Counted from the first letter of the stretch, positions 16,345-25,483 are shown. The stretch: 64,000 nucleotides of DNA from Streptomyces lichenis (GCF_023218175.1 NZ_JALPTH010000007.1:222304-286303), one strand, 5' to 3'. Program-made: numbers and translations. The notes: a model not told the origin generated them from the sequence alone.

Positions 16345-17775
16345 TCAGTGGCGGCCGGCTCGCCGGGGGTTCCTGGTCTCGGCGCCGTGCGCGAACCCGC
16401 CGGCGTCCTCGGCGCTGCGCTGGGGCGCGTGCTGCCGCTCCAGCCGCCCCAGCACCCGCCGCAGGTCCTCCAGGAGCAGGTCGGCCAGGTCGTGACCGAA
16501 GCCGTTGCGGACCACGATCCGCAGCACCGCCAGGTCCTCGCGGTCCTTGGGGAAGGTGTACGCCGGGACCAGCCAGCCGCGCTCCCGCAGCGCGGCGGAG
16601 ACGTCGAACACGCTGTAGGCGTCCACGCCCTCCTTCACCCGGAAGGCGAACACCGGGGCCTCGCTCCCGTCGGTCAGCAGCTCGAACGCGCCCAGCTCGG
16701 CGATCCGGGCCGCCAGCCGGGTCGCCACGTCCCGGCAGGTCTGCTGGACCCGGCGGTAGCCCTCCACCCCGAGGCGCAGGAAGGTGTAGTACTGCGCCAC
16801 CACCTGGGCGCCCGGGCGGGAGAAGTTCAGCGCGAAGGTGGGCATGTCCCCGCCCAGGTAGTTGACGTGGAAGACCAGGTCGTCGGGGAGCGCCTCGGCG
16901 TCCCGCCACAGCGCCCAGCCCACGCCCGGCATCACCAGCCCGTACTTGTGCCCGGAGGTGTTGATCGAGGCCACCCGGCGCACCCGGAAGTCCCACTCAA
17001 GGTCCGGGTCCAGGAAGGGCGCGATCATGGCGCCCGAGGCGCCGTCCACATGGACCGGCACGTCGACGCCGGTCCGCTCTTGGAGCTCGTCCAGCGCGGC
17101 CGCGATCGCGGCCACCGGCTCGTAGCTGCCGTCGAAGGTGGAGCCGAGCACCGCGACCACCCCGATGGTGTTCTCGTCGCAGTGCGGCAGGGCCGTCTCG
17201 GCGGTCAGGTGGTAGCGGTCGCCCTCCAGCGGTACGTAGCGCGGCTCCACCTCGAAGTACTCGGCGAACTTCTCCCAGCAGATCTGCACATTGGCGCCCA
17301 TCACCAGGTTGGGCCGGTCCGCCGGCTTCCCCTCGGCTCGGCGCCGCTGCTGCCAGCGCCGCTTTAGCGCCAGCCCGGCGAGCATCGCCGCCTCACTGGA
17401 ACCGGTGGTCGAGCAGCCGATCACATGGCGCGGGTCCTCCGCGTGCCAGAGCCGGGCCAGCATGTGCACACAGCGCAGCTCCAGCTCGGCGGTCTGCGGG
17501 TACTCGTCCTTGTCGATCATGTTCTTGTCCGCGCACTCCGCCATCAGCCGCAGCGCGTGCGGATCGGCCCAGGTGGTCACGAACGTGGCGAGGTTCAGCC
17601 GGGCGTTGCCGTCCAGCATCAGCTCGTCGTGGACCAGCTGGTACGCCGTGTCCGGCTCCATCGGCCCCTCGGGCAGGGCGTAGCGCGGGACCGAGACGGG
17701 CTCCCGGCTGAAGATCGGGTTCAGCTCCACGTCGCGGCTCGTGCGCGCGTCCCTGCGGCCATGGTTGAGGGCCAT
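16345..17775 (-). CDS. gadB: Glutamate decarboxylase
   Basis: A 476-residue PLP-dependent decarboxylase, converting glutamate to GABA and CO2 with consumption of a proton. The N-terminus (LNPIFSREPVSVPRYALPEG), TWADPHALRLM, GSSEAAMLAGLALKRRW, HVDGASGAMIAPFLDPDLEW and the PLP-lysine motif INTSGHKYGL match bacterial GadB over its full length. ATG 17775 has GAAGGA about 11 bases upstream; an adjacent GTG one codon earlier is also possible. No GadC antiporter is nearby, so a role in acid stress by export of GABA is not supported here. The downstream amidotransferase could supply glutamate. Confidence 0.95.
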   Translation of the reverse strand: MALNHGRRDARTSRDVELNPIFSREPVSVPRYALPEGPMEPDTAYQLVHDELMLDGNARLNLATFVTTWADPHALRLMAECADKNMIDKDEYPQTAELELRCVHMLARLWHAEDPRHVIGCSTTGSSEAAMLAGLALKRRWQQRRRAEGKPADRPNLVMGANVQICWEKFAEYFEVEPRYVPLEGDRYHLTAETALPHCDENTIGVVAVLGSTFDGSYEPVAAIAAALDELQERTGVDVPVHVDGASGAMIAPFLDPDLEWDFRVRRVASINTSGHKYGLVMPGVGWALWRDAEALPDDLVFHVNYLGGDMPTFALNFSRPGAQVVAQYYTFLRLGVEGYRRVQQTCRDVATRLAARIAELGAFELLTDGSEAPVFAFRVKEGVDAYSVFDVSAALRERGWLVPAYTFPKDREDLAVLRIVVRNGFGHDLADLLLEDLRRVLGRLERQHAPQRSAEDAGGFAHGAETRNPRRAGRH

Positions 17776-17998
17776 CACTCGACGTCCTTCCACGCGTACG
17801 GCGGCCCGGCGGATGCCCGGCGCCCCCCAGCGGCCTTCCCCCCGGCGCCCCGCCTTCCGCGGCCGCCGCCCATTCCCCCCGCCAATGGCCCACACCCGGG
17901 CCGCCCGGCGGCCTCCGGCCGGCGCAGCGCACGCACCCGGCGGCGGGCGGAACGGGGGCAAGGGCACCCCCGGCCCCCGTCCGCCCGCCGGGGGCGGC

Positions 17999-18220
17999 TC
18001 AGCGGGTGCGCATCCCGTCCAGCGCCCGCAGGTCGCCCTCGCCCAGCGCCCGCCCGGCGGTGTGCCCGTTCCCGGCGGCGCCGGTGTTCCCGTACGACTG
18101 GGTGGAGAAGTTGCCGTTCTGGGTCCGCACCTCCCCGTCCCCGACCGCCGCCGCCACCGGGGCCGCGGCGCCCACCACCGCCGCGGCCAGTCCCGCCGCC
18201 GCGAGAACCCTCTTCAGCAT
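17999..18220 (-). CDS. Short secreted peptide resembling the rodlin N-terminus
   Basis: A 73-residue exported peptide. The signal peptide (about 1-25, MLKRVLAAAGLAAA, ending VAAA) is followed by VGDGEVRTQNGN and SYGNTGAAG. These resemble the start of rodlins (RdlA/RdlB), the spore-surface proteins that organise chaplin rodlets. The long conserved C-terminal part of rodlins, with its Cys residues, is absent, so this may be a shortened or degenerate paralogue. ATG 18220 follows a GGACGGACAC stretch with a weak ribosome binding site. It is divergent from the PAS/SpoIIE gene. Confidence 0.5.
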   Translation of the reverse strand: MLKRVLAAAGLAAAVVGAAAPVAAAVGDGEVRTQNGNFSTQSYGNTGAAGNGHTAGRALGEGDLRALDGMRTR

Positions 18221-18613
18221 GTGTCCGTCCTTCCGTCTCGGGCCGTCCGGGCCTGCCCCGGCCGGCCGCTGTCCGTGCACCCGGCGGGACGGCGCCCACC
18301 GGATCTGCCGGTTTCCCCAACGGCGCCGCGCCGCGGGACGTACGCCGGATTCACCCGTTCGCACCCCTTTTCCGGCTCCCCGGCCCCGGCGCCCCGCCCG
18401 CTCGCTCGGCGGGGCAGGCATGAACGGCACGCCGTCGGGCACCCGCTCCCCAGGCCCCGCCGCGTTCCCCCGTCGCGGCGGGGCCCCATCCGTCCCCTTC
18501 ACCGGGCCCGGGCGCACCCGCCGGGCCGGCCTCCGGTGTCCGCCGTGCCCCCGGCCGCCGGGGTGGCGCGGGTGGCGGGCAGGGGGCACGGTGACCGTAG
18601 GAGAGGAGCGGTC
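18221..18613. other. Divergent intergenic region
   Basis: This 393-bp gap lies between the rodlin-like peptide and the PAS/SpoIIE gene, which are transcribed away from each other, so it should hold two promoters. I see no convincing -10/-35 pair, repeat or gene in it. Confidence 0.4.
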
Positions 18614-20710
18614 ATGGGCGGCACGCAGGACGGTCCCGCCGACCGCGGCGGGGCGGGCGGAGTCGGGGCGGTGAATTCCGGCCCGGCGGGCGGGCTGCTC
18701 GATGTGCTCGGCCTCGGTGCCGTCGTCGTCGACGCCGAGGGCCTGATCGTGCTGTGGAGCCCGCAGGCGGAGGGGCTCTTCGGCTACCGCGCCGAGGAGG
18801 CGCTGGGCCGCTCGGCGGTCGGACTGATGGTGGCCGAGGAGCACCGCGACGAGGTGCTCGCCCTGTTCGCCCAGGTGATGGGCAGCGGCGACCTGTGGGC
18901 CGGGGAGTTCCCGGTACGGGTCAAGGACGGCTCCAGCCGGCTGCTGGAGTTCCGCAACGTCCGGCTGACGGACGCACGGGGGGACCACTTCGCGCTCGGC
19001 CTGTTCACCGAGCAGACCGCGCTGCGCCGGGTCGAGCGGGACCTCGCCCTCTCCGTACGGCTGGTGGAACAGTCGCCCATCGGCCTGGCCGTCCTCGACA
19101 CCGGCCTGCGCTACGTGGGGGTCAACGCGGCCCTCGAACGGCTGCACGGGGTCCCCGCCGACCGGCTGGTGGGCCGCCGGCTCGGCGAGGTCTGGCCGTC
19201 CTCGGTGATCGACGAGACCGTGGAGCGGAACATGCGCGGGGTGCTGGCCACCGGCGCCCCGCTGCTGGACCGCAGGATCGTGGTCCGCCCGCCCGGGGCG
19301 CCCCCCGGGGCCGAGGACCGCGCCTGGTCGGTGTCGCTGTACCGGCTGGACGACGTCGGCGGGCGCGTCCTCGGTGTCGCCATCTCCGTGATCGACGTCA
19401 CCGACCGCTACCGCGCCACCCGGGAGGCCGACCGGGCCCGCGACCGGCTGACCCTGGTCGCCGACGCCTCCGTGCGCATCGGCACCACCCTGGACCTGGA
19501 GCAGACCGCCCGCGAACTGGCCGGGGTCGCGGTGCCGGAGCTCGCCGACGTGGCCGCCGTCGACGTCCTGGACGCCGTGCTGGAGGGGCGCCCGGCCCGG
19601 CTGGAGGACGACGGGCCGGCCGTCATCCGGGCGCTCGCCGTAGCCGCCGCCTACCCCACGGTGGCCGTGGAGGCCGCCGACCGGCCGGGGGAGCCCGCCC
19701 ACTACGGCGCCGACCGGCTGGTCACCCGCTGTGTGCGCAGCGCCCGCCCGGTGCTGGTCGCCGAGGTGGACGCCGACGCCCTCACCCGGATCGCCCGCGA
19801 CGACAAGGCCGTGGCGCTGCTCGCCGAGGCCGGCGTCCACTCCTACCTGGCCGTACCGCTGATCGCCCGCGGCGAGGTGCTGGGCGCCCTGGACCTCAAA
19901 CGCGCCCGCAACGAACTGCCGTTCACCGAGGACGACGTGGTGCTGGCGAGCGAGCTGGCCGCCCGGGCCGCCGTCTGCATCGACAACGCCCGCCTCTACC
20001 GCCAGATGCGCGAGACCGCCCTCACCCTCCAGCGCAGCCTGCTGCCCGAACCGCCCCGCGGCCTCGCCGAACTCCAGGTGGCCTCCCGCTACCAGCCGGC
20101 CGGCGCGGGCAGCGAGGTCGGCGGCGACTGGTTCGACGTCATCCCGCTGGAGGGCCGCCGCACCGCGCTGGTGGTCGGGGACGTGATGGGCAGCGGCATC
20201 AACGCGGCCACCACCATGGGCCGGCTGCGCACCGCCACCCAGACCCTGGCGCGGCTCGCGCTGGAGCCGGCCGAGCTGCTGCGCCACCTCGACGAGATCA
20301 CCAGCGGCCTCGACCCCTCCCTCGCCACCTGCGTGTACGCGGTCTACGACCCGGCCGCCGGCCGGGCCTGCGTCGCCACCGCCGGGCACCCGCCGCCGGT
20401 GCTGATCCGCGCGGGCGAACGCCCCCGGCTGCTGGACCTGCCCGTCGGCCCCCCGCTGGGCGTGGGCGGCGTCCCGTTCGACTCGGCCTGCGTCCCCCTC
20501 GGCCCCGGCGACCGGCTCGTCCTCTACACCGACGGGCTGGTGGAGACCCGCGACCAGGACATCGACACCCGCCTTGAGGCCCTGCTCACCCTGCTCGCCG
20601 ACGAGGGCGACGCCTCCCTGGAGACCACCTGCGACCGCCTGCTGCGCGAACTGCGCCACCCGGCCAACCACGACGACGTCGCCCTGCTGCTGGCCCGGGT
20701 CGAGCCGTAG
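18614..20710 (+). CDS. PAS-PAS-GAF-SpoIIE protein phosphatase (PP2C type)
   Basis: A 698-residue cytosolic sensor phosphatase. Domains: PAS 1 (about 20-130, GAVVVDAEGLIVLWSPQAEG), PAS 2 (about 145-265), GAF (about 285-440, with VASELAARAAVCIDNARLY-like helix after it) and a SpoIIE/RsbU phosphatase (about 470-695). The metal-binding residues are intact: GGDWFDV, GDVMGSGI, YTDGLVE and NHDDVALLL. Family members dephosphorylate STAS anti-anti-sigma factors. ATG 18614 has GAGAGGAG upstream. No STAS gene is adjacent, so its target may be encoded in the module at 25-27 kb or elsewhere. A hairpin follows the stop codon. Confidence 0.92.
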   Translation: MGGTQDGPADRGGAGGVGAVNSGPAGGLLDVLGLGAVVVDAEGLIVLWSPQAEGLFGYRAEEALGRSAVGLMVAEEHRDEVLALFAQVMGSGDLWAGEFPVRVKDGSSRLLEFRNVRLTDARGDHFALGLFTEQTALRRVERDLALSVRLVEQSPIGLAVLDTGLRYVGVNAALERLHGVPADRLVGRRLGEVWPSSVIDETVERNMRGVLATGAPLLDRRIVVRPPGAPPGAEDRAWSVSLYRLDDVGGRVLGVAISVIDVTDRYRATREADRARDRLTLVADASVRIGTTLDLEQTARELAGVAVPELADVAAVDVLDAVLEGRPARLEDDGPAVIRALAVAAAYPTVAVEAADRPGEPAHYGADRLVTRCVRSARPVLVAEVDADALTRIARDDKAVALLAEAGVHSYLAVPLIARGEVLGALDLKRARNELPFTEDDVVLASELAARAAVCIDNARLYRQMRETALTLQRSLLPEPPRGLAELQVASRYQPAGAGSEVGGDWFDVIPLEGRRTALVVGDVMGSGINAATTMGRLRTATQTLARLALEPAELLRHLDEITSGLDPSLATCVYAVYDPAAGRACVATAGHPPPVLIRAGERPRLLDLPVGPPLGVGGVPFDSACVPLGPGDRLVLYTDGLVETRDQDIDTRLEALLTLLADEGDASLETTCDRLLRELRHPANHDDVALLLARVEP

Positions 20711-20713
20711 CAC

Positions 20714-20752
20714 CCGGAAACCGGCCCCGGCCTGGCCGGTTCCCGGTTTCCT
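20714..20752 (+). terminator. Hairpin after the PAS/SpoIIE gene
   Basis: GGAAACCGG at the left pairs with CCGGTTTCC at the right, with a further CCGGCC/GGCCGG pairing inside. It begins a few bases after the stop codon at 20710 and lies before the VOC gene. There is no T-run, as is usual in Streptomyces. Confidence 0.5.
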
Positions 20753-20783
20753 CCGGGGGCGGGCGCGCCTAACCTCGGGAGGC

Positions 20784-21170
20784 ATGGTGCATGTACTGGG
20801 CAGCAGGATCCTGTTGAGCCCCCGCGACCCGGAGCGGTCGCGGGACTTCTACGGCCGGGTACTCGGCCTCGCCGTCTACCGGGAGTTCGGTACCGGACCG
20901 GAGCGCGGCACCGTCTACTTCCTGGGCGGGGGCTTCCTGGAGGTCTCCGGCCGCGCCCAGGAACCGCCCTCGCCGAACCTGCGGCTCTGGGTCCAGGTGG
21001 ACGACGCCCAGGCCGCCCACGAGGAGCTGCGCGAGCGCGGTGCGGAGGTGCTGCGGCCGCCGAAGAAGGAGCCCTGGGGGCTCGTCGAGATGTGGCTCAG
21101 CGACCCGGACGGTGTGCAGATCGCCGTGGTGGAGGTCCCCGAGGACCACCCTCTGCGCTACCGGCCCTGA
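20784..21170 (+). CDS. VOC-family (glyoxalase-like) protein
   Basis: A 128-residue single vicinal-oxygen-chelate domain: ILLSPRDPERSRDFYGRVLG at the start and VEMWLSDPDGVQIAVVEVP at the end. Possible metal ligands are sparse and the substrate is unknown; it may be an isomerase, dioxygenase-like protein or a binding protein. ATG 20784 has GGGAGG three bases upstream and a TAACCT -10-like box eight bases upstream, so initiation could be leaderless. Its 3' end overlaps the convergent double-MerR gene by 13 bp. Confidence 0.85.
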   Translation: MVHVLGSRILLSPRDPERSRDFYGRVLGLAVYREFGTGPERGTVYFLGGGFLEVSGRAQEPPSPNLRLWVQVDDAQAAHEELRERGAEVLRPPKKEPWGLVEMWLSDPDGVQIAVVEVPEDHPLRYRP

Positions 21171-21904
21171 GCCGGGGAGGGGGCGGCCGCCCCCGGCGCC
21201 CCCGGGTGCTCCAGGAAGGCGTGCAGGGCGGCCGACGCGGCCAGGCAGCGCAGGCTCCGCCGGGTCACCTCGCGGTCCCGGCGGCCCAGTTCGGCCAGCA
21301 CCCGGTCCGGGCTGCCGGTCTCCCGCAGCTCGGCCAGGACCGCCTCGATGGTGGCCAGCGGGTGGTGCGCCCGCCGCAGCAGCGCCACCACCCGGGCCGC
21401 GTGCAGCTCGGTCCGGCCGTAGCGCCGGTAGCCGGTGCCCGCCTCGCGCTCCGGCCGCAGCAGCCCCCGCGCCTCCCACAGCCGCAGCACCGGCGGACGC
21501 ACCCCGACCATCCGGGCCGCCTCGCCGATCCGCAGCGCACGACGCCCGGCCACCGGCTCCACCGGGCCGTCCGCCAGCACCACGCTCAGCGCGGTGTGCA
21601 GCGCGGCCAGCTCCGCGCGCTCCCGGTCCAGCGCGGCGTGGCCCGCGTCCAGTGCGGCCAGCGCCGTCTCCAGCTCGCCCGAGCACACCGCCCGCATCAC
21701 CGTGCGGGCGGTCGGCCAGCCGTACCCGGCCGCCACCTCCCGCAGCGCCGCCAGCGCCACCCGGTGCGCCTCGGTGAAGACCCGGTACCCGCCCGCGCTG
21801 CGCCCCGCGGGCGGCAGCAGCCCGTCGTCGGCGTAGCCGCGGATCCGCTGCGCCGACACCCCCGCCGAGCGCGCCAGGTCGCCGACCCGCAGCCCGTCCG
21901 CCAT
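21158..21904 (-). CDS. Regulator with two MerR-type DNA-binding domains
   Basis: A 248-residue regulator with two successive MerR HTH domains instead of one: residues about 4-65 (LRVGDLARSAGVSAQRIRGY, then GGYRVFTEAH) and about 128-190 (LRIGEAARMVGVRPPVLRLW, then GYRRYGRTEL). A helical linker containing CSGELETALAALDAG lies between them. No terminal effector domain follows. A single chain might bridge two operators or fold as a pseudo-dimer; this is inference. ATG 21904 is preceded by GGAGG. The gene converges on, and slightly overlaps, the VOC gene. Confidence 0.88.
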   Translation of the reverse strand: MADGLRVGDLARSAGVSAQRIRGYADDGLLPPAGRSAGGYRVFTEAHRVALAALREVAAGYGWPTARTVMRAVCSGELETALAALDAGHAALDRERAELAALHTALSVVLADGPVEPVAGRRALRIGEAARMVGVRPPVLRLWEARGLLRPEREAGTGYRRYGRTELHAARVVALLRRAHHPLATIEAVLAELRETGSPDRVLAELGRRDREVTRRSLRCLAASAALHAFLEHPGAPGAAAPSPAQGR

Positions 21905-22123
21905 GACCGCCTCCGTCCCCTCCGGGCCGCCGCCCGATCCGGCGCCCGTCTCTTCCGGCAGGGTTGAGACATAACGGACACCTATCGCCGGTATTCCGCG
22001 GCCTGCCTCGGCCAACCCTCCCACAGCGCTTCAATGAAACAATGAATACCGAGGCCGTCGGCCCGAGTTGGGGTCATGATCGAGGACGGCCGAGACATCT
22101 GCTCGACCCAGGAGGCGGCAAGA

Positions 22124-22321
22124 GTGAAGTTCGTACTGGAAGTCAGCATCGACAAGGGGAAGACCGCCGAGGACACCGTGGGGGAGCTGGGCCGCATCCT
22201 GCGCTACTGGGGCGGCAACCTCGGCCACTACGAGCTGAAGCCCGGCGACGGGTCCGCGGTCTACGACTCGGACTACCAGGAGGTCGGCCAGTGGCGCATC
22301 GACGACGGGGACGCCTCCTGA
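22124..22321 (+). CDS. Small hypothetical protein
   Basis: A 65-residue soluble protein with an initial beta strand (KFVLEVSID), a helix (EDTVGELGRILRYWGG) and a C-terminal strand region ending VGQWRIDDGDAS. It is probably a small alpha/beta fold of unknown function. GTG 22124 is selected because AGGAGG lies just upstream; an in-frame ATG at 22076 would add residues across that site. It is an independent gene, 355 bp upstream of the phosphatase of the signalling module. Confidence 0.7.
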   Translation: MKFVLEVSIDKGKTAEDTVGELGRILRYWGGNLGHYELKPGDGSAVYDSDYQEVGQWRIDDGDAS

Positions 22322-22676
22322 CCCGCGGGAACGGGCCCGGCTCCTGACCCGGGGCCCCGGCCCCGGGAGGTGCGGGGAGGCGCCGGGGCCGGCCGGGGGG
22401 CCGGCTCCGGCGGGCGCCCGGCCGAGGGCGCCACCGGCGGTCGAACGCCATGCGAACGACCGGACGCCAATGACCGGTTTTCGCCGCTCCGGTAGGAAAG
22501 TGATCGGCTCGGTGGTGAACTGTGCAGAAATGGTGGCGTCTTGTGGTCGACGGGGTGGACGCGCCCCGGCGAAGCGGGAAGGCGGGTTGTCGGTGGCGCG
22601 GTAAGTGCGGGATGGTGGTCCGGAACCTGACTTCCAACGGAAGGTGAAGAGGCCCGCTCCAGGCGGCCTCGGGACC
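22322..22676. other. Intergenic region upstream of the phosphatase/B12 module
   Basis: This 355-bp region should carry the module's promoter. The part from 22440 to 22620 is less GC-rich than the rest. I could not find a clear match to the stress-sigma consensus (GTTT then GGGTA), though GGTTTTCGCCGCTCCGGTAG at about 22475-22494 is vaguely similar. No gene or repeat was seen. Confidence 0.4.
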
Positions 22677-24332
22677 ATGACGACTTTCGAAGGCGCCTCG
22701 CGCCAGCCGCGGGGCCTGGTGCGACACGTGGGTGCCTCGTGGATGCAGGCGCCCTACCCCGCCCTGGTCGCCGACTCCTCCGGCGGTGTCGTGGAGGCGA
22801 ACGCGGCGGCCACCCACCTCTTCCCCGGCGCGGTCAGCGGCGCCTGGCTGGACCATGTGGTGCCCGGCTGGCTCGCCGACGCGCACCGCAGGGCCGGCGA
22901 GGAGGGCCAGCCGCCCCGCCCCGTCCGCGGCCGCCACGAGGACCTCACCCTGGAGGCCCACCCCACCGTGGGCACCGACGGCGACATCGTGTGGTGGCTG
23001 GTCGACGACACCGACCGGCTGCTCGCCGAGACCGCGCTGCGCAGCGAACGCGAGCGCACCGCCTTCCTCGCCGACGCCTCCAGCCGGCTGCTCGCCTCGC
23101 TGAACGTGCCGCGCTGCATGGAGGTGGCGGTGCAGCTCGCCGCCTCCCACCTGGCCGACGCCGCCCTGCTCGTCATGCCCGCGGCCGGGCGGCGCCACCC
23201 GATCGCCGCCAGCGTGGGCGGCGCCCCCGCCGAGCACAGCAGCGCCCGGATCGACCCGTCCGCCGTGACCGGCCTCAGCGAGGCCCTCCAGGGCTTCCCG
23301 CCCGTCCCCTCCCGCTGGATCGACCCGGCGACGCTCCCGGACTGGGCCGTCCCGGAGGGCTTCGACGGACCGGCCGGCTCGGTCGTCGTCACCCCGCTGC
23401 CCGGGCACGGCATCCCCGCCGGGGCGCTGATCCTGCTCCGGCGCGGCGACCACGCCGCCTTCGACGCCTCCGAGGAGGTCTTCGCCCGGGTCTTCGCCGC
23501 CCGCGCCGGCGCCGCGCTGTCCGCCGCCCGGATGTACGCCGAGCAGGCCGGCATCACCGCCACCCTGATGGTCGAGCTGCTGCCGCCCAAGCTCCACCCG
23601 GTGCGGGGCGTGGAGTACGCCGGCGGATACCGCGCCTCCCGCGACACCGAGCGGATCGGCGGCGACTTCTACGACGTCCACCCCGGCGCCGGATCCGACC
23701 AGGAGACCCTGGCCGTCCTCGGCGACGTCTGCGGCAAGGGGCTGGACGCCGCCGTCCTCACCGGCAAGATCCGCACCACCCTCCAGGCCCTGCTGCCCCT
23801 GGCCGAGGACCACGAGAAGCTGCTGCGCCTGCTCAACGGGACACTGCTCACCGGCCGGCACACCCGCTACGCCACCCTGGTCCTGGCCTCCGTACGGCGC
23901 GAGGGCCGCGTCACCCGCCTCCGCCTCACCAGCGCCGGCCACCCCCGTCCGCTGATCGTCCGGCGCAGCGGCGAGGTCGAGGAGGCCGACACCGCCGGCA
24001 CCCTGATCGGGGCCCTGCCGGACGTCCACGCCCGCACCGCCGAGGTCCTGCTCCAGCCGGGCGAGGCGTGCCTGCTCTACACCGACGGCATCACCGAGGC
24101 CAAGGGCGGCCCGCTGGGCGACGTCCGGTTCGGCACCCGCCGGCTGCGCGAGGCGGTCGCCGACTGCGCGGGCATGCCGGCCGAAGCCGTCGTCGAACGG
24201 GTCCAGATGCTCGCCGCCGAGTGGGTCGGCGGCCGGCCGCACGACGACATGGCCGTGCTCGCGATCTCCGTACCGCACTCCACCCATCTGACAGCGGTGG
24301 ACGGCCGCACTCCGGGCAGGTACACCACATGA
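22677..24332 (+). CDS. PAS/GAF-SpoIIE protein phosphatase (RsbU-like)
   Basis: A 551-residue PP2C-type phosphatase, first gene of a four- or five-gene partner-switching module. Domains: PAS-like (about 22-110, YPALVADSSGGVVEANAAAT), GAF-like (about 125-295) and SpoIIE/RsbU catalytic domain (about 315-545). Metal ligands are intact in GGDFYDV, GDVCGKGLDAAV, YTDGITEAKG and HDDMAVLAI. It should dephosphorylate the STAS protein encoded two genes downstream. The start is uncertain: ATG 22677 gives a normal N-terminus but has a weak ribosome binding site. Its TGA overlaps the next ATG (ATGA), so translation of the B12 protein is coupled to it. Confidence 0.92.
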   Translation: MTTFEGASRQPRGLVRHVGASWMQAPYPALVADSSGGVVEANAAATHLFPGAVSGAWLDHVVPGWLADAHRRAGEEGQPPRPVRGRHEDLTLEAHPTVGTDGDIVWWLVDDTDRLLAETALRSERERTAFLADASSRLLASLNVPRCMEVAVQLAASHLADAALLVMPAAGRRHPIAASVGGAPAEHSSARIDPSAVTGLSEALQGFPPVPSRWIDPATLPDWAVPEGFDGPAGSVVVTPLPGHGIPAGALILLRRGDHAAFDASEEVFARVFAARAGAALSAARMYAEQAGITATLMVELLPPKLHPVRGVEYAGGYRASRDTERIGGDFYDVHPGAGSDQETLAVLGDVCGKGLDAAVLTGKIRTTLQALLPLAEDHEKLLRLLNGTLLTGRHTRYATLVLASVRREGRVTRLRLTSAGHPRPLIVRRSGEVEEADTAGTLIGALPDVHARTAEVLLQPGEACLLYTDGITEAKGGPLGDVRFGTRRLREAVADCAGMPAEAVVERVQMLAAEWVGGRPHDDMAVLAISVPHSTHLTAVDGRTPGRYTT

Positions 24333-25483
24333 CCCAAGCTCTCGACCCCCCGGAGGACGCCGCGGCCCCGGCGTCCGCCGCCGCCCGCCCGCCGGGCCCG
24401 GACAGCCTGGTGGCGGCCCGCCGCGCGCTGTGGCACGCCGTGCGCGACCGCGACGAGTCGCGCGCCGCACGATCCGTCTTCGACCTCCTCGACGCGGGCG
24501 CCGACGCCGAGGACGTCCTGCTCGGCGTCATCGCCCGGGTGCAGTTCACCGTGGGCGAGGAGTGGGCCGCCGGCCGGCTCAGCGTCGCCGCCGAGCACGC
24601 GGCGACCGCCATCCACGACCGCATCATCGCCGCCATGTCGCACCGGGAGGCCGAAGCCCGCCCGGCCGATGCCACCCCCGCGGCCGCGGTGACCGTCGCC
24701 TGCGTGGACGGCGAGTGGCACTCGCTGCCGGCCCGCATCCTGGCCGAGGTGCTGCGGCTGCGCGGCCACCGGGTGGACTTCCTGGGCGCCCAGGTGCCCA
24801 CCCCGCACCTGGTGGCTCATCTGCACCACACGGCGCCCGCCGCCGTCGCGCTCTCCTCCTCCATCCCGACCCGGCTCCCGGCCGCGCACGCGGCCATCAC
24901 CGCCGTGCAGGCCGTGGGCATCCCCGTCCTCGCCGGCGGAGCGGCCTTCGGACCGGACGGCCGCTACGCCCGGCTGCTCGGCGCGGACGCCTGGGCGCCG
25001 GACGCCCGGGGCGCCGCCGACGCGCTGGCCCGCGGCGTGCCCCGCCCGGCCGCCGGCGCCGTCCGGCAGACCATCGACGACCTGCCGCATCTGGCCGACC
25101 AGGAGTTCACCATGGTCAGCCGCAGCAGGGGGCAGCTGGTGAAGAACACGATGGCCGCCCTGGAGGACCGGCTGCCCGCCATGCGGGCCTACACCGAGGC
25201 GCAGCGCGAGCGCACCGCCGAGGACGTCGCCCATATCGTCGAGTTCCTGGCGGCGGCCCTCTACACGGACGACTCCGGCCTCCTCACCCGCTTCCTCGAC
25301 TGGACCGGTGACATCCTGGAGGCGCGCGGGGTCCCCGCCCGCGTCCTCGGCCCCGCGCTGGAGATCCTCCAGGACGAGCTGAAGGACTTCCCCCGCGCCC
25401 TGCGGTTCCTCGCCGAGGGGCACGCCGCCCTGGACGGACGGGGCACCCGACCCACGATCCCCGGCACCGGAAGCGAAGCATGA
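24329..25483 (+). CDS. Cobalamin-binding sensor of a partner-switching module
   Basis: A 384-residue cytosolic protein with a B12-binding helical cap (about 25-105) and a Rossmann-type B12-binding domain (about 118-240). The cap shows W79-x9-E89-H90, the signature seen in light-sensing cobalamin proteins of the CarH/LitR type. The Rossmann part shows GE-x-H (E129, H131), the expected lower-axial-ligand position, and VLAGGAAFG. There is no MerR DNA-binding domain. Instead a helical C-terminal domain (about 255-370) follows, possibly like RsbR N-terminal sensor domains. It is coupled by ATGA overlaps to the phosphatase before it and the STAS protein after it. It may convert light or corrinoid state into a phosphatase/anti-sigma response; this is inference. 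Confidence 0.85.
   Translation: MTQALDPPEDAAAPASAAARPPGPDSLVAARRALWHAVRDRDESRAARSVFDLLDAGADAEDVLLGVIARVQFTVGEEWAAGRLSVAAEHAATAIHDRIIAAMSHREAEARPADATPAAAVTVACVDGEWHSLPARILAEVLRLRGHRVDFLGAQVPTPHLVAHLHHTAPAAVALSSSIPTRLPAAHAAITAVQAVGIPVLAGGAAFGPDGRYARLLGADAWAPDARGAADALARGVPRPAAGAVRQTIDDLPHLADQEFTMVSRSRGQLVKNTMAALEDRLPAMRAYTEAQRERTAEDVAHIVEFLAAALYTDDSGLLTRFLDWTGDILEARGVPARVLGPALEILQDELKDFPRALRFLAEGHAALDGRGTRPTIPGTGSEA

Noticed and set aside
18221..20785. Long open minus-strand frame antisense to the PAS/SpoIIE gene
   Set aside because: It is Gly/Ala/Val/Gln-rich without motifs, a usual shadow in GC-rich DNA, while the plus strand encodes complete PAS, GAF and SpoIIE domains.
22440..22676. Stress-sigma (SigB/SigH type) promoter for the phosphatase module
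   Set aside because: GTTTT and GGTAGG are present, but the spacing (about 10 bp) does not match the 14-16 bp needed.
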